NCBI GenBank assembly: GCA_049664225.1
Contig: JBATEX010000073.1
Location: 1 to 64,000 of the forward strand
DNA length: 64,000 nucleotides
Direction: 5' to 3'
Source: JAUVRX01 sp049664225
GTDB lineage: Bacteria > Acidobacteriota > Thermoanaerobaculia > Multivoradales > JAHEKO01
Below, one piece after another: positions 61,018 through 64,000 of this stretch. Made by a program: the position numbers and the translations under genes. The first letter of the stretch is position 1, and the number at the start of each line of letters is the position of its first letter. The notes under the pieces were generated by a model, which ran no database searches, had not been told where the DNA came from, and was given only the letters and a program-made list of their open reading frames with translations.

Positions 61018-61560
61018 CCTGAGGGCTTGAGGTAGTGAGGTCTTGGGGTCTTGGGGTCTTGGGGTCTTGGGGTCTTGGGGTCTTGGGGTCTTGGTCCTGG
61101 GCAGATTGATGACAGCCGCAGGGAGGGCATAGGGGTGTAGGGGCTTAAGGGCGTAGGGAGCGATTCCCCAACGGGAAGCCTGCGGGTGCCCCCATGCTCA
61201 CCTTTGATCCAGATCTCCAAAGGGCGTCTGGGGTCCGACGAGTGTCCCCCTAGAACGCTGTTGCAGTAGAAGCGAGAGAGTTTCTCCGGATACGTCCAAG
61301 AAGTCGGTCCGGGGGGCAGGATCCCAGGGGGTTCTTGCAGCGGAAGGGAGGGTAGCCCCCAGGGATCCAGCCCCCCGGGCTGACCTCACAAGATCGTGTT
61401 CATCTGCCCAGGACCCAAGACGGTTGGGAGGGCGGGTCCGGCCGCTTCAAGACCTGGTAGGCGGCCTTGCATCGCTGTGACGTTTGGAATTGCCCCCTAA
61501 GCCCCTAAGCCCTTATTGCCTTCACCGGTGTCAGAGGTTCATCCGGGGGACCTCCGGAGA
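61018..61560. repeat. Intergenic mosaic repeat island 8
   Basis: Lies between the convergent ychF and symporter genes. It begins with nearly seven tandem TCTTGGGG octamers (61041-61094). It then contains GGTCGG-type GTCGGTCCGGGGGGCAGGAT (61303-61322), a CAGGGGG...GCCCCCAG module at about 61325-61362, a CCCCTAAG stretch near 61497-61510, and TTGCCTTCACCGGTGTCAG, which parallels 10563-10580. No gene is seen. Confidence 0.8.
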
Positions 61561-61572
61561 TTCCCATATCTC

Positions 61573-63000
61573 CTATTCGTGCAATGCGCGGATGGCTTCG
61601 AGCATGGTTGGGGATTCGTGGCGGCCGAAGTGGGCGCCCGCGAGCATGGCTATCGCACTGGCGGCCAGGGCTATCACGACAGGAGCGATTCCAAGATCGA
61701 GAACCTGGAACTGAGCGAGGATATAGGTCGCGGCACCCACCACCAGTGATGCCACACCGCCCGCCAGGTTCGCCCGTTTCCACCACAGGCCGGAGATCGT
61801 CGGCACAAACAGGCTGGCACTCAGCAGTCCGATACCCGCGGTATAGAACCTGCTGATGAGCTCTGGCGGTGATAGAGCCCAATACAACGCCAATAGACCG
61901 ACGGCCCACGCCGCGCCGATCCGAAGGACCGCCATGGTCTTCTCGCTTGCCCGGTCCCCCAGCAGGCCGCCGAGGATGTCATGGGCGATGGCCGAGCTGC
62001 AGGCGAGAAGCAGCGCATCCGTGGTAGACATCACCGCGGCCAGCACTGCCGCCACCGCGACGCCACGAATCAGCGTGGGGAACTCCGATTCCATCACTTT
62101 CAGAAAGACCTGATCGGCGTCCTCGAGCCCTGGAAAGTGGAGCTTGCCCACCGGAACGATCGCCAGAACCGCCACCAGAATCATCGCGCTGTAGGCCAAC
62201 ATGGCCAGGTTGAGCGACAGCCGGGCTCCCTTGGCGTCCTTGGCCGTCGAGACGCGCATCACGATGTGCGGAATCACTGGAATGGCCGTCGCCCAGATGA
62301 CGAAGTACCCGAGATAGCTGGCCACCGGTTGATGCATTACCTGGCCTAGCTCGGGCGCTACCTCCGTCGCTTGCCTCATGAGCGCCAAAGGGGAGCCGAC
62401 CCGCCAGACCATCGCCACACCCGCTCCCAGAACCACGATCAACATCAGGGCTCCTTGGATCATGTCGGTCCAGGTGATAGCCACCATGCCCCCAAAAGAG
62501 ACGTAGACGATAAACACCAGGGTGGCGAAGATGATCGCCGCCTCGTAGGGAATTCCGAGCAGGGCGTTGGCCGTGATCCCGGCCGCCTTCAGCTGCGCCA
62601 CGATGTAGATCGTGAAGGCAACGACGATGAGACTCGGCACGAGATAGCGCACCACACTCGCGGGATAGCGAAAAGCGAGAAAGTCGGTGATGGTGTACTT
62701 GCCGAAATTGCGCAGCTGACGGGCCACCAGAATGGAGGCCAACGGGAATCCGAGGACGGCACCCGCGAACAGAGCCAGGGTCGCCGGTATTCCCTGGGAG
62801 TAGGCGAGCCCCATGACGCCGATGATGGAGCCTCCACTGGCCAGGCTCGCCATGATGGCCATGGCGTTGACCGTGGTCCCGATACGGCGACCCGCCACCC
62901 AATACTCGTCCCTCGAGCCCAGGACCTTTCTGGAGGCGAAGATGCCGATTCCGACACATCCGGCCAGATACAGAACGACGAGGACTCGCTCCACCAACAT
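61573..63000 (-). CDS. Sodium:solute symporter family transporter
   Basis: A 475-residue SSS-family carrier with about 13 hydrophobic segments. It opens VLYLAGCVGIGIFASRKVLG followed by DEYWVAGRRIGTTVNAMAI. The motif MSTTDALLLACSSAIAHDIL, typical of PanF/ActP/proline-type members, is present. AGGGAG lies before the ATG. It follows the small membrane protein gene on the same strand with a seven-base gap, the usual arrangement of SSS carriers with a small partner subunit. The solute (acetate, pantothenate, amino acid) cannot be assigned. Confidence 0.9.
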   Translation of the reverse strand: MLVERVLVVLYLAGCVGIGIFASRKVLGSRDEYWVAGRRIGTTVNAMAIMASLASGGSIIGVMGLAYSQGIPATLALFAGAVLGFPLASILVARQLRNFGKYTITDFLAFRYPASVVRYLVPSLIVVAFTIYIVAQLKAAGITANALLGIPYEAAIIFATLVFIVYVSFGGMVAITWTDMIQGALMLIVVLGAGVAMVWRVGSPLALMRQATEVAPELGQVMHQPVASYLGYFVIWATAIPVIPHIVMRVSTAKDAKGARLSLNLAMLAYSAMILVAVLAIVPVGKLHFPGLEDADQVFLKVMESEFPTLIRGVAVAAVLAAVMSTTDALLLACSSAIAHDILGGLLGDRASEKTMAVLRIGAAWAVGLLALYWALSPPELISRFYTAGIGLLSASLFVPTISGLWWKRANLAGGVASLVVGAATYILAQFQVLDLGIAPVVIALAASAIAMLAGAHFGRHESPTMLEAIRALHE

Positions 63001-63007
63001 CGGTGGC

Positions 63008-63211
63008 CTACTCCCTTCGCTCGCCGCGGAGGAAGACGATCAGGGTCAAGACAGGTGAGATCAGCATGAGGGCGATCATCAGCCAGCCGAAGACCGCGAT
63101 TCCGCCGATCTCGATGCGGCGCCAGACAGGCAGGAAGGAGAAGGCCGAGAACGCGATCAGGAAGAGTAGAGCCGCTACTTCACTCCTCCTCATTGGGAAG
63201 AACCTCTTCAC
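63008..63211 (-). CDS. Small two-helix membrane partner of the symporter
   Basis: A 67-residue protein with two hydrophobic segments (EVAALLFLIAFSAFSFLP and GWLMIALMLISPVLTLIVFL) joined by a short loop. Small partner proteins of this kind often precede SSS transporters. I chose a GTG at 63211 with GGAGGA six bases upstream. It overlaps the stop of the upstream kinase-like gene as GTGA, so translation is coupled. Other in-frame ATGs lie 6 codons into the protein. No family name is confident. Confidence 0.75.
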   Translation of the reverse strand: MKRFFPMRRSEVAALLFLIAFSAFSFLPVWRRIEIGGIAVFGWLMIALMLISPVLTLIVFLRGERRE

Positions 63212-64000
63212 GAATCGTCCTCCCAATCGAAAAAGTAGTCCTTGTTGCTGAGAAGCTCCTCCGCCTCACCGCCACCCTCGAGACCTGCAACCACAATCGA
63301 CTCTCCCCTGGATTCGCTCGCCTTCTTGACGACCTCCAATTGGTCCTCCAAGTCTCGGGTCTCTCCGTCCCAGAACTCGAAAGTCCCGAAGTGCGGCCAG
63401 CCGGTGCGGAAAGCCGGATCGTGCCAACGGCGCGCCAACCATACCGCGTAGCGCACCAGGCGCAGTCCCCGCAGCGCCTCGATCAGTCGAAGGCTCGAGC
63501 GATCGAAGTTTCGGAACTGCTCATAGCCTGAGAGAAACCCCTCCCGCAAACGTAGTGTCTCTTCATCACGACCCGGAAGGGCGAGCCAGAGATCCTGCAC
63601 AGCGGGCCCAGGTGCCATGTCGTCGAAGTCCAGGATGTTGAATCGATCGTCCCGCAGCAAAACGTTGCCGAGGTGCAGATCACCATGGATGCGGTGGGTG
63701 TCGACCTCGACGAGCAGTCGGTCAGCGTACTCTGCGATGCCTTCAGCGGCCCGGTGGTAGCGCGCTTCGAGCGCCTGCGGAATCGACCCGTGCTCCTCGA
63801 GCCAGGCCAGGGGCCGGCGGATGAAATACTCGCCATTGATCGCCCGCCGATTCGAGCTCGGATCCGCCGCGGCCACATTGTGCATACGACCCACCAACAT
63901 CCCCAGGCGAAGGGCCAGGGAGGCGTTCAGCTCGTCGGGAGCTCGGCCACCCCGGCGATCGGACAAGCAGTAGTAGATGTTGTCGATCTGTTTCAGAGTC
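63208..64000 (-). CDS. srkA: SrkA-type stress-response kinase, partial at the window edge
   Basis: The C-terminal 263 residues of an SrkA (YihE) kinase; the frame stays open to the window edge, so the N-terminus is outside. Matching blocks are RIHGDLHLGNVLLRDDRFNI continuing into DFDDMAPGPAVQDLWLALPG, which hold the catalytic Asp and metal-binding residues, and RLVRYAVWLARRWHDPAF. In E. coli SrkA is a cytoplasmic stress kinase. Here its end overlaps the small membrane protein gene, linking it to the symporter operon. Confidence 0.9.
   Translation of the reverse strand, partial: TLKQIDNIYYCLSDRRGGRAPDELNASLALRLGMLVGRMHNVAAADPSSNRRAINGEYFIRRPLAWLEEHGSIPQALEARYHRAAEGIAEYADRLLVEVDTHRIHGDLHLGNVLLRDDRFNILDFDDMAPGPAVQDLWLALPGRDEETLRLREGFLSGYEQFRNFDRSSLRLIEALRGLRLVRYAVWLARRWHDPAFRTGWPHFGTFEFWDGETRDLEDQLEVVKKASESRGESIVVAGLEGGGEAEELLSNKDYFFDWEDDS

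Overview
The window is about 64 kb of high-GC bacterial chromosome with dense genes on both strands and no rRNA, tRNA, phage or CRISPR locus that I can see. Protein content suggests Acidobacteriota, perhaps a Thermoanaerobaculia-like lineage. It has a Ser/Thr kinase fused to TPRs, a very large BNR/VPS10-type secreted protein, several lipoprotein 'sulfatase-like' enzymes, a TonB receptor with a carboxypeptidase-like N-terminal domain, and secreted proteins sharing an FESGD-type C-terminus. The assignment is inference from gene families only.

Layout. 0-10 kb: TrmH-type RNA methyltransferase, hotdog thioesterase, a glycosyltransferase fused to a nucleotide-binding domain, an amidohydrolase remnant, a coupled run (unknown protein, Zn-alcohol dehydrogenase, GNAT, TerC), a TonB receptor and an ABC-2 exporter. 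10-21 kb: an STT3-like oligosaccharyltransferase, a secreted phosphatase-like lipoprotein, a beta-barrel protein, an AI-2E family permease, three sulfatase-like lipoproteins (two coupled) and a rhodanese lipoprotein. 21-30 kb: a YtrA/GntR-regulated ABC operon with a visible promoter-operator, a SYLF protein, a membrane GDPD, a lipase-like hydrolase and AsnA. 30-44 kb: a TPR gene cut off beside a 93-bp inverted-repeat element, an FAD oxidoreductase, a B3/4 protein, the kinase-TPR protein, the BNR protein, a Tat-exported metallo-hydrolase, an ATP-cone/uridine-kinase-like enzyme, a Kbp-like BON-LysM protein and dodecin. 44-50 kb: a small peptide-modification-like locus (PqqD-like protein, 48-residue peptide, terminator, HprK-like kinase, convergent nucleotidyltransferase) and a secreted FESGD-tailed protein. 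50-64 kb: a Dnmt2-type methyltransferase, a fourth sulfatase-like protein, a PLP decarboxylase, a metallophosphoesterase, a beta-helix protein with the FESGD-like tail, a large Gly/Tyr/Arg-rich exported protein, YchF, and a SrkA / small membrane protein / Na+:solute symporter operon.

Nearly every intergenic gap over 300 bp is filled by one mosaic repeat family. Its hairpin stems differ in sequence from copy to copy but remain self-complementary, and they are joined by conserved linkers. This family and the PqqD/48-residue peptide/HprK-like locus are the best candidates for undescribed biology. The Dnmt2 homologue, the Thr-type sulfatase-like paralogues, the STT3 homologue and the shared FESGD C-terminus are the next most interesting.
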